From positions 14,369,001 through 14,433,000 of the forward strand of contig NC_057841.1 of NCBI RefSeq assembly GCF_910594005.1: DNA of 64,000 bases, given 5' to 3'. The notes beneath the pieces are model-generated. The model had not been told where the DNA came from and did no database searches. It worked only from the letters and a program-made list of their open reading frames with translations. Each line of letters starts with the position of its first letter. Position 1 is the stretch's first letter. The position numbers and the translations under genes are program-made. Positions 11,593 through 23,168 of this stretch are shown here, in pieces. Source of the DNA: Cervus elaphus (taxonomy: Eukaryota > Chordata > Mammalia > Artiodactyla > Cervidae).

Positions 11593-11708
11593 AATGCAAA
11601 TTTATGCAATTAGTTGCCTTAGGCATGCTGGAAACTGAAGTTTGCTTTTTTAAAACTTACTGGAGTTTTTTTTTTTCTCTCAAATATATTTGATTCATAC
11701 AGGAGCCA

Positions 11709-11870
11709 TAAGAAACACAGGTTCGATCCCTGGGTCCAGAAGATCCTCTGGAGGAAGGCACAGCAATCCATTCCAGTATTCTTGCCTAGAGAATCCCTTG
11801 GACAGAGAAGCCAGGCGGGCTACAGTCCGTAGGGTCACAAAGAGTCAAACATGACCGAAACAACTTAGAA
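11709..11870 (+). mobile_element. Bov-tA SINE, 5' partial
   Basis: Starts within the tRNA-like head (CACAGGTTCGATCCCTGGGT, B-box-like) and continues through the BovA body to GAGTCAAACATGACCGAAAC. Confidence 0.88.
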
Positions 11871-12837
11871 CAAATGCACACATTCATGTTTGAGTCACTG
11901 TTGGTTGAATTAAAAGATATGTACTCATGAATACAGAGGGCCAAAAATCTTAAGTGCATTCTAAATTTATGATACATTAAACAATGATGGATTTGATCGT
12001 CCTATTGTAGGACGATCTGGAGAGTTAATGAAGAACTTCTGTTCAAGAAGGAAAACCTAAGGACACTCAAGATGCAAAGTTGTCCTTTAAAAGTTGAGTT
12101 GGGAAAACAGTCTGTTCTCTAGAAGTCTCTTTTTTATGGTTATCTGTATCTGTGGATTCGGGGAAGGAAAAGCCAAAAAAAATTGTAAACTCAAAGTTGA
12201 TATTTTCCTCACAAAGTAAACATAGGACAAGCAGGACAGATTTTAAATTAACATTTAGTTTAACATAAGAAATCAGTAGTAGAGACAGCCAACATTGGTT
12301 TGGGGGGAAATGGACTTGAGTCTCAGATGCAAGCAGGTCATCACTTTTTTTTTTTTTTTTAATGTGAAAAGTCTGGAATCTAAGAAACAATATTTTGGAA
12401 AATGCCTTAGAGACTCTTAATGAGAGGTAATAGTGAACGGAGTACAGTTGCTAAATCAGGGAAGGGCAGAGTATGAAAAAATAACTGAAATGTTTCCAGA
12501 AAATGTCTAGTTTTCAACTACTGTAGCTTGAAATCCTCTTCAGTGTCCAGAACATAGTTTCTGTGAACTGCTGAATGAATAAATACCCACTGACAGAAGT
12601 GGGAAGAGTGCCCGGCAAGCCAGGGGCATATGGATGTGAGAGAAGGGCAGAGAGGAGAGTTAGGCAGCCTGAGCTGGATGATTAATGACAACTATTTGTA
12701 ACTTGGGAACAAGAACAACAGAAAAGCAGAGAAAACTGAGCATTGTTGTAGAGTTAGGATATTCCAGTTGGCTAAGGTTTTACGGAAAATACTATGAAAC
12801 AGAAATTTAACTCAATATTTTCTTTATAGGATGACAT
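11871..12837. other. Unrecognised sequence
   Basis: No element or exon recognised. A T-rich run at 12,343-12,361 is simple sequence. CAGAACATAG with TGCTGAATGAATAAATA near 12,551-12,586 vaguely recalls the 3' end of an ancient MIR/L2 element, but is too short to call. Confidence 0.45.
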
Positions 12838-13074
12838 ATCAAATCAGAGGTTTCCCAGTTGGTGCTAGTGATAAAGAATCAGCCTGTGAAAGCAGGAGAT
12901 GCAAGAGACATGGGTTCAATCCCTGAGTTTGGAAGATCCCCTGGAGAAGGAAATGGTAACCCACCCCAATATTCTTGCCTGGAAAATCCCAAAGAAACAG
13001 GAGCCTGGAGGGCTACAGTCCACTAGGTCACAAAGAATCGAACATGACTGAGCCCAGCACACAATCAAATCAGA
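12838..13074 (+). mobile_element. Full-length Bov-tA SINE with TSD
   Basis: Head plus BovA body at 12,849-13,063, bracketed by a perfect 11-bp TSD, ATCAAATCAGA, at 12,838-12,848 and 13,064-13,074. The tRNA-like head has been altered by a small insertion (GAAAGCAGGAGATGCAAGAG). Confidence 0.93.
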
Positions 13075-13565
13075 CGTATAAAACTTTGACAGAAAACAAC
13101 TAAATTCTGTAAAGCAATTATCCTTCAATCAAATAAATAATTTTTTTAAAAAGCTTGGAAAAAACATTTAAAATAACTCTTTCAGTTCAGTTCAGTTCAG
13201 TTGCTCAGTCATGTCCGACTCTTTGTTACCCCATGGACTGCAGCATGCAGGACTTCCCTGTCCATCATCAACCCCCAAACCTTGCTCAAACTCCTGTCCA
13301 TCGAGTCAGTGATGCCATCAAACCATCTCATCCTCTGTCATCCCCTTCTCCTCCTGCCTTCAATCTTTCCCAGCATCAGGTTCTTTTCCAGGGAGTCAGT
13401 TATACACATCAGGTGGCCGAAGTATTGGAGTTTCAGCTTCAACATCAGTCCTTCCAGTGGATATTCAGAACTGATTTTCTTTAGAATTGACAGGTTGGAT
13501 CTCCTTGCAGTCCAAGGGATGCTCAAGAGTCTTCTCCAGCACCGCAAATCAAAAGTATCAATTTT

Positions 13566-14637
13566 TCAGTGCTCAGCTTTCTTTATGGTCCAACTCTCAC
13601 ATCCATACATGACTACTGGAAAAATCATAGCTTTGTCTAGGTGGAACTTGTTGGCAAAGTATTGTCTCTGCTTTTTAATATGCTGTTTAGTTTGGTCATA
13701 GCGTTTCTTCCAAAGAGCAAGTGTTTTAATTTCATGGCTGCGGTCACCATCTGCAGTGATTTTGGAGCCCCCCAAAATAAAGTCTGTCACTGTTTCCATT
13801 GTTTCCCCATCTATTTGCCATGAGGTGATGGGACCAGATGCCATGATCTTAGTTTTCTGAATATTGAGTTTTAAGCCAATTTTTTCACCCTCCTCTTTTA
13901 CTTTCATCAAGAAGCTTTTTCAGTTCTTCACTTTCTGCCATAAGGGTGGTGTCATCTGTGTATCTGAGGTTATTGTTATTTCTCCCAGCAATCTTGATTC
14001 CAGTTTGTGCTTCATCCATCCTGGCATTTTGCATAATATACTCTGCATATAAGTTAAATAAGCAGAGTGACAATATACAGCTTGACATACTCCTTTCCCT
14101 ATTTAGAACCAGTCTGTTTTTCCATGTCCAGTTCTAACTATTGCTTCTTGACCTGCATACAGATTTCTCAGTAAGGTGGTCCGGTATTCCCATCTTTTTA
14201 AAGAATTTTCCACAGTTTGTTGTGATCCACACAGTCAAAGGTTTTGGCATAGTCAATAAAGCAGAAGTAGATGTTTGTCTGGAACTCTCTTGCTTTTCAA
14301 TGGTCCAATGGATGTTGGAAATTTGATCTCTGGTTCTTCTGCCTTTTCTGAATCCAGCTTGAACCTCTGGAAGTTCACGGTTCACGTACTGTTGAAGCCT
14401 GGCTTGGAGAATTTTGAGCATTACTTTGCTAGCGTGTGAGATGACTGCAATTCTGTGGTAGTTTGAATGTTCTTTGGCATTTCCTTTCTTTGGGATTGGA
14501 ATGAGAACTGACCTTTTCCAGTCCTGTGGCCATTGCTGAGTTTTCCAAATTTGCTGGCTTATTGAATGCCACACTTTTACAGCAACATATTTTAGGATTT
14601 GAAATAGCTCAACTGGATGGAATTCCATCACCTCCAC
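13566..14637 (-). pseudogene. BovB RT domain remnant (outer copy)
   Basis: Frames at 14,134-14,637, 13,885-14,088 and 13,566-13,910 are successive pieces of the reverse transcriptase and C-terminal region. The N-terminal RT block KRSVLIPIPKKGN and a GFRKGRRTRDQI block are clear. The motif A aspartate codon is still GAC (in the FID context; its complement lies near 14,253), and the catalytic box reads YTDD rather than YADD, so both metal-binding positions survive at residue level. Frameshifts between the pieces mean no full RT could be made. The copy belongs to the RTE clade, where RT and an APE-type endonuclease form one protein. Confidence 0.85.
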
Positions 14638-14796
14638 TGGCTTTGTTTCTTGTGATGTTTCCTAAGGCCCACTTGACTTGGCATTCCAGGATGTCTGGCT
14701 CTAGGTGAGTGATCATACCATCATGGTTATGTGGGTCATTAAGATTTCTTTGTATAATTCTTCTGTGTGTTCTTGCCACCTCTCCTTAATTTCTTC

Positions 14797-14805
14797 TGCT
14801 CTGTT
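14797..14805 (+). repeat. TSD of nested BovB, left copy
   Basis: TGCTCTGTT, repeated at 15,447-15,455, flanks the nested element. Removing the insert and one copy rejoins the outer BovB sequence. Confidence 0.8.
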
Positions 14806-15446
14806 CAGTTCAGTTCAGTCACTCAGTCATGTCCAAATCTTTGCGACCCCATGAATCGCAGCACGCCAGGCCTCCCTGCCCATCACCAACTCCCGGAGTT
14901 TACTCAAACTCATGCCCATCGAATTGGTGATGCCATCCAGCCATCTCATCCTCTGTCGTCCCCTTCTCCTCCTGCCCCCAATCCCTCCCAACATCAGGGT
15001 CTTTTCCAATTAGTCAGCTCTTTGCATGAGGTGGCCAAAGTCTTGGAGTTTCAGCTTCAGCATCAGTCCTTCCAATGAACACCCAGGACTGATCTGCTTT
15101 AGGATGGACTGGTTGGATCTCCTTGCAGTCCAAGGGACTCTCAAGAGTCTTCTTCAACAACAGAGTTCAAAAGCATCGATTCTTCGGCGCTCAGTTTTCT
15201 TCACAGTCCAACTCTCACATCCATACATGACCACTGGAAAAACCACAGCCTTGACCAGATGGACCTTTGTTGGCAAAGTAATGTCTCTGCTTTTTAATAT
15301 GCTATCTAGGTTGGTCATAACTTTCCTTCCAAGGAGTAAGTGTCTTTTAATTTCATGGCTGCAATCACCACCTGCAGTGATTTTGGAGCCCCCAAAAATA
15401 CAGTCTGACACTGTTTCTGCTGTTTCCCCATCTATTTCCCATGAAG
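14806..15446 (-). mobile_element. Nested 5'-truncated BovB
   Basis: A 0.64-kb BovB 3' end in the same orientation as its host, starting with its own CAGTTCAGTTCAGTC tail and ending in the C-terminal region (ATCTATTTCCCATGAAG). It contains a short partial frame (15,154-15,411) with LDSILKSRDITLPTK and VMYGCESWTVKK blocks. Perfect 9-bp TSDs confirm secondary insertion. Confidence 0.9.
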
Positions 15447-15698
15447 TGCTCTGTTAGGTCCATACTATTTCTGTCCTTTATTTTGTCCATCTTTGCATGA
15501 AATGTCCCCTTGGTATCTAATTTTCTTGAAGGGATTTTTAGTCTTTCCCATTCTATTGTTTCCCTCTATTTCTTTGCATCAATCACTGAGGAAGGCTTTT
15601 TTTTTTTTTATCTCTCCTTGCTATTTTTTGGAACTCTGCATTCAAATAGGTATATCTTTCCTTTTCTCCTTTGCCTTTCACTTCTCTTCTTTTCACAG

Positions 15699-16034
15699 CT
15701 ATTTGTAAGGCCTCCTCAGACAACCACTTTGCTTTTTGCATTTCTTTTTCTTGGGGATGGTCTTGATTCCTGTCTTCTGTACAATGTCATGAACCTCCAT
15801 CCATATTTCTTCAGGCCTTCTGTCTATCAGATGTAATCCCTTGAATCTATTTGTCACTTCCACTCTATAATTGTAAGGGATTTGATTTAGGTCATACCTG
15901 AATGGTCTAGTGGTTTTCCCTACTTTCTTCAGTTTAAGTCTGAATTTGGCAATAAGGAGTTCATGATCTGAGTCACAGTCAGCTCCTGGTCTTGGTTTTG
16001 CTGACTTTATAGAGCTTCTCCATCTTGGCTGCAA
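15699..16034 (-). pseudogene. BovB endonuclease-RT linker remnant
   Basis: A 111-codon frame holds the end of the APE-type endonuclease: the SDHELLIAKFRLKLKK block, whose Asp-His pair is the usual catalytic dyad, followed by the linker (NRFKGLHLIDRRPEEIW). The upstream GDWN-type motif falls outside this frame, and an internal stop separates it from the 5' half. The counterpart in the copy at 45.3-46.2 kb is intact over the whole stretch. Confidence 0.82.
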
Positions 16035-16629
16035 AGAATATAATAAATCTGATTTCAGTGTTGACTATCTGGTGATGTCCATGTGTAGAGTCTTCTCTTG
16101 TGTTGTTGGAAGAAGGTGTTTGCCATGACCAGTGCTTTCTCTTGGCAAAAGTCTATTACCCTTTGCCCTGCTTCATTCTGTACTCTAAGGCCAAATTTGC
16201 CTGTTACTCCAGGTATTTCTTGACTTCCTACTTTTGCATTCCACTCCCCTATGATGAAAAGGACATCTTTTTGGGGGTATTAGTTCTAGAAGGTCTTGTA
16301 GGTCTTTATAGAACCATTCAACTTGAGCTTTTTCATCGTTGGTTGGGGCACAGACTTGGATTACTGTGATATTGAATGGTTTGCCTTGGGAATGAGCAGA
16401 GATCTTTCTGTCATTTTTGAGATTGCACCCAAGAACTGCATTTTGGACTCATTTGTTGACTGTGGTGGCTACTCCATTTCTTCTAAGGAATTCTTGCCCA
16501 CAGTAGTATATTTAATGTTCATCTGACTTAAATTCACCCATTTCAGTCCATTTTCGTTCACTGATTTCTGAAATGTCAATGTTCACTCTTGTCATCTCTT
16601 ATTTGACCACTTCCATTTACCTTGATTTA

Positions 16630-17960
16630 TGGACCTAAAATTCCAGGTCCCTATGCAGTATTGTTCTTTACAGTCAGACTTTTTCTTTCCACCATGTCAC
16701 ATCCACAACTGGGTATTGTTTTCACTTTGGCTCCGTCTCTTCATCCTTTCTGGTGTTATTTCTCTCCAGTCTTCTCCAGTAGCATATTGGGCACCTACCG
16801 ACCTGGGGAGCTCATCTTTCACTGTCATATCCTTTTCCCTTTTCTTACTGTTCATGGGGTTCTCAGGGCAAGAATACTGAAGTGATTTGCCATCCCTTCT
16901 CCGGTGGACCATATTTTGTCAGAACTCTCCACAATGACCTGTCCATCTTGGGTGGCCCCACATAGCTCATGGCTCACAGTTTCATTGAGTTAGACAAGGC
17001 TGTGGTCCATGTGATCAGTTTGATTGGTTTTCTGTGACTGTGGTTTTAATTCTGTCTGCCCTCTGAGAGATAAGGATAAGAGGCTTATGGAAGCATCCCA
17101 GTGGGAAAGACTGATTGTGGTGGAAACTGGGTTTTTTTTCTGATGTGCAGGGCCCTGTTCAGTAAATCCTTAATCCAATTTTCTGTTGATGGGTGGGGCT
17201 GTGTTCCCTCCCTGCTATTTGACCTGAGACAAAACTATGGTGGAGGTGATGAAGATAATGGTGACCTCCTTCAAAAGGTACCATGCATGCACGGACACAC
17301 TCAGTGCCCCCGGCCCTGCAGCAGGCCACCGCTGACCCATGCCTCAGCCGGAGACTCCTGGACTCCCATAGGCAAGTCTGGGTCAGTCTTTTGTATGGTC
17401 ACTGCTCCTTTCTCTTGGGTCCTGGTGCACATAAAGTTCTGTCTGTGCCCTCCAAGCGTGTGTTTCTCCAGTTGTGTGTAAGTTCTGCACTCAAAACCCA
17501 CTGGTCTCCATATTCAAATTCCCTGGGGGCTCTCAGACCCTTTGCCAGATCCCCAGGTTGGGAAATCTGTTGTGGGTCCTAGAACTTTCTTAACAGTGCG
17601 AGAATTTATTTGGCATAACTGTTCTGCAGTTTATGGGTTGTCTGCTCAGTGACTCTATGGTGGGGTAAATGGCGACCTCCTCCAAGAGGGTTTATGCCGC
17701 ACCCCGGACTGCTGCACCCAGAGCCCCTGCCCCTGAAGCAGGCCACTGCTGACCCACACCTCCATAGGAGACACTCAAACACTCAAAGGCAGGTCTGGCT
17801 CATCTCTGCCGGGTCTCTGGGTCCTGCTGTGCATGAGGTTTTGTTTGAACGCTCCGAGCATCTCTGACGGGTATGGCATTTGATTCTAAACATGATTTCA
17901 CCCCTCCTACCATCTTGCTGGAGCTTCTCCTTTTCCCTTGCGCATGGGGTATCTTTTTCA
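16630..17960 (-). other. BovB 5' leader with tandem-related units
   Basis: Sequence upstream of the BovB ORF, GC-richer than its surroundings. Two related units lie 402-420 bp apart: CTATGGTGG at 17,235 and 17,655, GCAGGCCAC at 17,321 and 17,738, and GGGTCCTG at 17,417 and 17,819. The similarity extends across about 210 bp. I recall such leaders on long BovB copies; a promoter role is inference by analogy with monomer-repeat LINE promoters. Confidence 0.65.
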
Positions 17961-18270
17961 GAAATCTTTCAGAAAACGGACAAAACCAAAAGCGGCTCCT
18001 CTTTTGTTGAAGAGGAGTTGTGGACTCCAGAGCCCAGGTGGTGTTTCTGTTCCTTTCACACAAGTAGTGGTGATTAATCAGGCTCTCATTTGGAATGTTC
18101 TAGAACTCTCTTGATCACACTTGGCATACTGCAATCTCATGAACAAATTTAATCCTCCATCAGGAACTCTCCTTAACCTCTTACCAAACAACAACAACCA
18201 CAGATGTTAAAATACATTTGAATTGTTGAGCTCTTCAAAACTCTTTATATGGACAGAGAGTATAGACATC

Positions 18271-18520
18271 ATGCACCAGTTTATCTGTGCTTCCCTGGTG
18301 GTTCAGATGGTAAAGAATCTGCCTGCAGCGTGGGAAACCTGGGTCTGATCCCTGGGTTGGGAAGACCCTCTGTAGGAGGGCATGGCAACCCACTCCAGCA
18401 TTCTTGCCTGGAGAACCCCATGGACAGAGGAGCCTGGTGGGCTACAGTCCATATTATCACAAAGAGTCAGACATGACTGAGCTATGAAGCAAGCATGCAT
18501 GCATGCACCAGTGTATCTGT
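18271..18520 (+). mobile_element. Full-length Bov-tA SINE with 18-bp TSD
   Basis: Element 18,289-18,502 starts GCTTCCCTGGTGGTTCAGAT and ends in a (GCAT)n tail. The TSDs are ATGCACCAGTTTATCTGT (18,271-18,288) and the same with one mismatch (18,503-18,520). The tail repeat GCATGC runs straight into a TSD that starts with ATGC. Confidence 0.94.
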
Positions 18521-18734
18521 ATTTGTTTCATGGCAACACATAGATCGAAGAACCAAGTGTGAATCAAGATGAATGAATCATCATAAACAAGAGGACACTG
18601 CCCCAAGTCTAAAGAGTTTAATATCTGTGAAAGTTTGATATAAATTAGTCATTTCATAGAACCCTGGAATTCAGTGAAACAATTCTCTGCTGTGTTAAAG
18701 AACCACACAGTGTGAATTCTAGGTTAGGTTTTTA

Positions 18735-18804
18735 TATTGGGTTGGCTGAAAAGTTCGTTAGATGTTATGGAAAAACCTAAATGAACTTTTTAGTCAACCC
18801 AATA
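18735..18804 (+). mobile_element. Mariner-type MITE with imperfect hairpin
   Basis: A 66-bp core (18,737-18,802) with terminal inverted repeats TTGGGTTGGCTGAAAAGTTC and its near complement, flanked by TA on both sides as expected for mariner targets. The arms differ at 3 of 25 positions. Relative to the symmetric family form I recall, the 5' arm lacks roughly 17 nt that would pair with AAAAACCTAAATGAAC of the 3' arm. Such ruminant MITEs form hairpins like precursors of the bovine miR-2284/2285 families. Expression is not shown. Confidence 0.8.
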
Positions 18805-20565
18805 TTTTCATGACTGATACAAAGTGAACTAAGTATATAGATTATGGAAACATTCATTTCAATTCTGTGACCATAATTCAGAGACTTAATAGCCTATTGC
18901 TCTAAATTACACTTATACATATAGCATTAATATAATATTAGCTAAAAGGCTTGCCATATAGCTATGAAGCTAAGGAAAATTTTTCATTTATATTTTAATT
19001 TTAGCTTTAAATAGATAACTCTAGGAATATTACTCAATCTATATTAACTAAGACTGAAAATCAATGCTTTCATTTAAACTTAAATACTAATGCATCCAAC
19101 AGAATTAAATCCAATGACTCTGATTTTTTTTCCTGGAGCTATTGTGAAATTATTTGATCCATCTTTCTTAACATTTTGAATCTGGTCCATTAAGACTTTG
19201 AAAAGGCAGAGAAATGCTGCATTAAAATTAAAAGCTCATATTCTGAGAAGCAGCTAGCTAAACTTTGAGACATTAATGTCTAGATGTAATATGTCTATTG
19301 TATATGAAGGGAAATAAGCTTCTATTGCTTTTGCCTTTTCCGAAGCTGTGTTTTATATGTAGTTAAAATAAATAAACTCCTGTTGTCCGATCAATAAGCA
19401 AGGCTGTTTTTGGAGTCAGTAGAAATAATTGTGTGTATACACGGAATTTTAGAAAGGTCTAAACTTTGTACCCTACAGCTATTCTGCTCTATCCATTATT
19501 ATTGTGCCATATTCAATTATAGACAATTATTTATGTACTTTTACCCATCATCTGAACTAATTAATTTCTGCCCTGATTTTTTTTAGTTTACAAGTTTGAT
19601 TGACTAGTAGAAAGAATCTGTTGCTTTAGATACCAATAAATTATATTCTTTATTAAAATAAAATTTTTTGATGAAGATATTTCTCAGACTCTTCTCAGAG
19701 TTTTGTGTCACATTTTAATGATTATCCTTAAACACCTTAACACATCCTGTCTATGGTCTTCCTGAGGTGTCATTTTCAGTATAGATTTTTAGGATATGGT
19801 GATGCTTGACTGCATTTACTTATAATGAGCATCTAGGAACAGATTTCCACTCAAGTCCTGTACACCTTGCCAACCAATTAGAATGAAAAGATAGAAACCC
19901 TGTTACAATTAGTGAACTTATACTTTGGCTAAAGCCATTCCTACACACCTTCTATATAATTATCATAGTTCTAGTCTGTCCTTTTCATTCCTTATGGTGG
20001 GGTATAATACTAAAATCATCAACAATTAGGTCACAGATTTAATAAGCAAATACACCCTTCCATGTCATTTCCTTTGGAAATATTTATTTCCTAAGTAATT
20101 CTACATTTGTTATTATAGTTTGAGGATAATATACTGTTAAGATAATGTTTCAAATGTAAGCATAATTTTATTCATATTTTAGAAGTTTTAATTGGTCTTG
20201 ACACTTCTCTGAAGATTCATAGAGTTTTTTAGATATTAAATATTATATATATATTAAGTAAAAATTATGGATAATGGGGTATATTCTAAATGAAGAATAT
20301 CAAGGTATCTTAGTAATTGACAGTCACCCTGAAAACATGGTCAAAAGCTAAAGGACAAAATACACAATAAAACTCTATATTAATATCTTTTTAACTGTAT
20401 ACATAATTTAAAAAGGATAAAATGGAATATAAAATGTTTCACTCCACCACTCTTTCAGAGAAGAAATTTTTACTCAGTTTTTTAATGTTTGTCTTAAGAA
20501 TCAAATGTTTATTAAAATTAATAATTAGTTTTTATGAGAATGAACAAACTTTTTCCCCTAGGCAT
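18805..20565. other. Unrecognised AT-rich sequence
   Basis: No repeat family, RNA gene or exon recognised in 1.8 kb. Confidence 0.5.
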
Positions 20566-20726
20566 ATGCTTATCTATCAGAGAAGGAAATGGCAAGCCAC
20601 TCCAGTATTCTTGCCTGGAGAATTCTGTGGACAGAGGAGCCTGGTGGGCTGCTGTCCATGGGGTCGCACAGAGTTGGACACGACTGAAGTGACTTAGCAT
20701 GCGTGCATGCATGCATGCTTATCTAT
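20566..20726 (+). mobile_element. 5'-truncated BovA SINE with TSD
   Basis: BovA body 20,578-20,714 (GAAGGAAATGGCAAGCCACT to GACACGACTGAAGTGACTTA) with a (GCATGCAT)n tail. The perfect 12-bp TSD is ATGCTTATCTAT, at 20,566-20,577 and 20,715-20,726. As at 18.5 kb, a GCAT tail meets a TSD beginning ATGC. Confidence 0.94.
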
Positions 20727-21118
20727 GAACTCGAGACCCAAAAATTCCAAGAGTAAATCTTTCAGCTCTTATGAGGGATAAACTGCTGCCTTGGCATCCT
20801 TCAACCTACAGTTCAAGCTAGAGGTTGAACTGCCATTTCTTTCGTCTTGTACAATTAATTCATCCCCAAGATAAAGCTATAATCATCAGAATGATTTGCC
20901 ACAATCTATATGGAAAGGGATATAAGAGAGTGGACTCTCCAAACACATTGCTAAAATTTGAATTCTGGATTTGTGACCTCAGTGTTTACCCTCTATGATG
21001 TGTTTTTTCATGTTAAAAAATGGGATATTATACCATTTTATAGTGTTTTCTGTGAGTTCTAAATGAGTTACAATGGGAAAGCTCTTAGAACGCTACCTCA
21101 CACAGAATATGACCTTCT

Positions 21119-21252
21119 CGCTGTTGTCACTAAGTCATGTCTGAGTCTTTGCGACTCCATGGACTGCGGCACGCCAGCCTTCCCTCTGACTCCTTGTAAC
21201 CCCATGGACCACAGCATACCAGACTTCCCTGTCCTTTGTGGTGGACCACCTC
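21119..21252 (-). mobile_element. Rearranged BovB 3'-end fragment
   Basis: Antisense BovB tail region in which the stretch GACTC...CCATGGACTGCGGCACGCC is followed by a second related version (GTAACCCCATGGACCACAGC), so about 45 bp are present twice in diverged form. Both the 5' part and the tail are lost. Confidence 0.7.
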
Positions 21253-23166
21253 TGAATGCAAACACAGGTTTGGGAAAATGGCGACCAGGCAAGTATACGT
21301 TGGGTTATATCAATGAATGGCAACAAAGATACAAAATTTTAACTAAGAAATAGAACAAAGATTAATTTAAAATATGTTTTTATAGACAGACATAAGGTCA
21401 GAAGCTAAGGAAATCAGTAATAAATACATAAATCAAATATAACACAGGAAAAGGAAAATACCTTAAGATTTAGCTATAAAAAAAAAGGGGTGCCATCATT
21501 TTGTTACCTGTTGTGGCCTTGTGGCTCAGGATGAAATAGGAAATTTTATAAAGGAGAGTTCAGAGAGTAAGGAGGGCATTTTTTTGTATCTTTCCAACCA
21601 TAGAATCATAAAATTAAGGATCAATGTGATCACCATGGTAATAAAAACAAATTGATATTTTAAAAATAATTTGTGTACAAGGATTAACTGATATGGTATT
21701 AACCATGGGACTGCTCTAGATGTTAAAGAAGAAGAAGTTAGGATAACATACTAAAATTGTGCCTTAGAAAATCACTGTATCAGTGAAAGAGCAAAGGAAT
21801 TTAAGAGGGAGAGACTGTCAGCTCTGTAAATCCGGGCAGGTTTACACCATCCTGATTATGGACATCTAGGAAATGTGAGTTGAAGCTATTAGTTCCAATA
21901 TGTCTTGTGAAGTTTAAAGATCTGAGGTAACATAAATGAGGACAGGACATTAGGCCTTGGTTTTCCACTCTAATTCTACATCTTAGAACAGTTCTTCACA
22001 TCCTCTAGGTACTCAGTAAATATGTGTTGAATGAGTAAAAAAAAATAAATAAATAAACAGATGGATGTTGAAATTTGCAGAAAAATATAGGAGGTTAGAA
22101 ACATGAAAAGGGTCACCAGACTGGACACACCAGTATAAAGTCAAATTTTGATATTAAAGAACAGCTTCTTACAGATTTTAGGGTGTTTCCACATTCTTTC
22201 TTTACTGTGGAATCAGGACAAAAGGAAAAAAAAAATAACTCAGGCAGAATAAAATTTGTAATAGTTGAAAAGATTTCCCAGAACACAGATGCTCATATTA
22301 CTTTATGAAAGAGCTTTCTATAGTGCATTAACATTTGATGTACTTCTGAAATGAAACACACCCATTTGTAATTCTTTATCCATCAACATTCCCAGTGAGA
22401 AGTTCAGAAAAAAAAGATGTTGACATAAAAATGATAATAAACTTAATTTGCAATTATATTCTTCTATTAACAATGTCAAAAGCAAATAAATCCTTCTCTG
22501 GGCAAAATTTATTCTATCTTAATATTTTGCATAATTTTAAAAACTCTTTTGTTTTATCTTCACAGTAATGATCTGAGTCTATTTTACTCTTCACCCTAAT
22601 TAATAGGCTAATAGTCAATTAAAAAATTATTCAATGGTGAGTGGAGATATTTTTTAATATGGGATCAAATGGCTTTCTTAGCATGTCCTAAAACTGTTTT
22701 GCTGTAGCTTTATTTCTATACAATTCTATCAATCTTGGAACTTCACAAATGTCCTGTGTCATTTTTCCTAGTACTATGATGTAAATCAATTTTAGGATGC
22801 AATTAAGACTTTCACTCTCCTCTCACAGACTTAAGTTTACAATATTAACACCATAAAGACACTTGTCTTCTAGGCACTGAGATGATTCTGTGAAAGCTGC
22901 TTTTAAAGACAGTGCCTTGTTTTATTTGGATTCATTGTGTAATTAATATATTTCTCTCAGATACAGACAATTGAAATAGCACACTCAATGTACACTTTTG
23001 ATCTATTTATTTCTTAGAAAGGAGAGAAATCTATACCACAAGTTTTAGTAAAGTCTCCCCCATTCACCACTCCTTTCATATATGAAATTTTAGCTATTTT
23101 TAAATGCTTATGACTCCTAGAACATCTCAGGGTGCTTCATATTCATTTCTTATCTTTGCTTATTAT
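21253..23166. other. Unrecognised AT-rich sequence
   Basis: No exon seen. GGTACTCAGTAAATATGTGT with TGAATGAG near 22,007-22,037 resembles the 3' end of ancient MIR/L2 elements (low confidence), followed by a short (AAAT)n run. Confidence 0.45.
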
Positions 23167-23168
23167 TG

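Larger units (their letters stand above)
13186..17960 (-). mobile_element. Long BovB LINE with 5' leader (outer copy)
   Basis: Antisense BovB running from the (AACTGA)n tail at about 13,186 through the C-terminal region, RT and endonuclease to the ORF start region at about 16,630, then on through a 1.3-kb upstream leader to about 17,960. It is interrupted by a second BovB at 14,806-15,446. This is the only copy here that keeps the leader; the 46.4-kb copy stops near its ORF start. The ORF is broken: its start region reads ATA instead of ATG at 16,628-16,630 (the 46.4-kb copy has ATG), and frameshifts separate the domains. TCTTTCAG occurs at both edges (13,178-13,185 and 17,965-17,972), a weak TSD candidate. 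Confidence 0.88.

Noticed and set aside
13201..13701. 166-codon sense frame
   Set aside because: Antisense reading of BovB; the real coding homology is on the minus strand.
13178..17972. TCTTTCAG at both ends of the long BovB as a firm TSD
   Set aside because: Only 8 bp and CAG overlaps the tail sequence; kept as a weak candidate only.
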